From JAEULH01 sp963789785 (lineage in GTDB: Bacteria; Pseudomonadota; Alphaproteobacteria; Rhodospirillales; Defluviicoccaceae), in contig CAWBNC010000013.1 in the NCBI GenBank assembly GCA_963789785.1, positions 1-32,883 on the forward strand: DNA of 32,883 bases, written 5' to 3'. Numbering within the stretch: the first letter of the stretch is position 1; each line of letters opens with the position of its first letter. Position numbers and translations under genes: made by a program. The notes beneath the pieces were generated by a model that was not told the DNA's origin, did no database searches, and saw only the letters and a program-made list of their open reading frames with translations. Below, piece after piece: positions 32,827-32,883 of the stretch.

Positions 32827-32883
32827 TCATGCTGCCCCAACTGTCGCCACGGCGTGCGCCGATCCCCGCGAAGCGGCGCCTCG

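Noticed and set aside
1..32883. CRISPR array, tRNA, rRNA or prophage genes
   Set aside because: No regularly spaced repeats, tRNA-like cloverleaf, rRNA sequence or phage structural genes were seen by eye.

Overview
The window looks like a piece of a GC-rich alphaproteobacterial chromosome, probably Rhodospirillales-like. That guess rests on the small class I cytochromes c of the c2 type, a ZnuABC zinc importer, a TAXI-type TRAP transporter with a fused permease, FadL and MipA outer-membrane proteins, SpoIIAA-like and MAPEG proteins, and the GC-rich codon use. No rRNA, tRNA, CRISPR array or prophage was seen. The only intact mobile element is one IS near the right end.

Layout. 1-506: eroded tail of cytochrome oxidase subunit III/IV genes. 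577-2188: GH13 alpha-glucosidase with one frameshift. 2196-4924: zinc importer, znuA divergent from znuCB. 4995-5393: MAPEG protein. 5492-9119: tightly overlapping three-gene operon of a TackOD1 zinc-ribbon/degenerate-GGDEF protein, a processive family 2 glycosyltransferase and an HlyD-like adaptor. This is the best candidate for an undescribed system, a regulated exopolysaccharide synthase/secretion module. 9106-9885: methylmalonyl-CoA decarboxylase-like crotonase. 10100-10957: sulfotransferase with an amber codon near its start. 11191-11526: XRE regulator; a palindrome upstream of it closely matches one upstream of the polysaccharide operon. 11694-13884: an exported protein of unknown function and a FadL-type porin broken by four single-base shifts. 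14163-15531: class III aminotransferase. 15869-19927: TAXI-TRAP transporter plus universal stress protein. 19971-21518: three tandem cytochromes c, one of which has lost its haem-ligand methionine. 21801-23483: EttA. 23508-25091: SRPBCC protein, a possible 54-residue protein, and an Lpp-like lipoprotein. 25460-27846: large MscS channel with four shifts. 28008-29956: MipA porin, SpoIIAA-like protein and L,D-transpeptidase. 30032-32826: a beta-propeller gene split by an IS1182-like element at 30799-32244.

Two themes run through the window. Many genes concern the envelope or surface: polysaccharide synthesis, outer-membrane proteins, lipoprotein, L,D-transpeptidase, mechanosensitive channel. Thirteen single-base reading-frame shifts fall in only six genes, while long stretches such as 2196-9885 and 19499-25091 are clean. 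This may be assembly error or true gene decay, and the sequence alone cannot decide. Frameshifted genes are given with their full reconstructed spans and the shift positions are stated.
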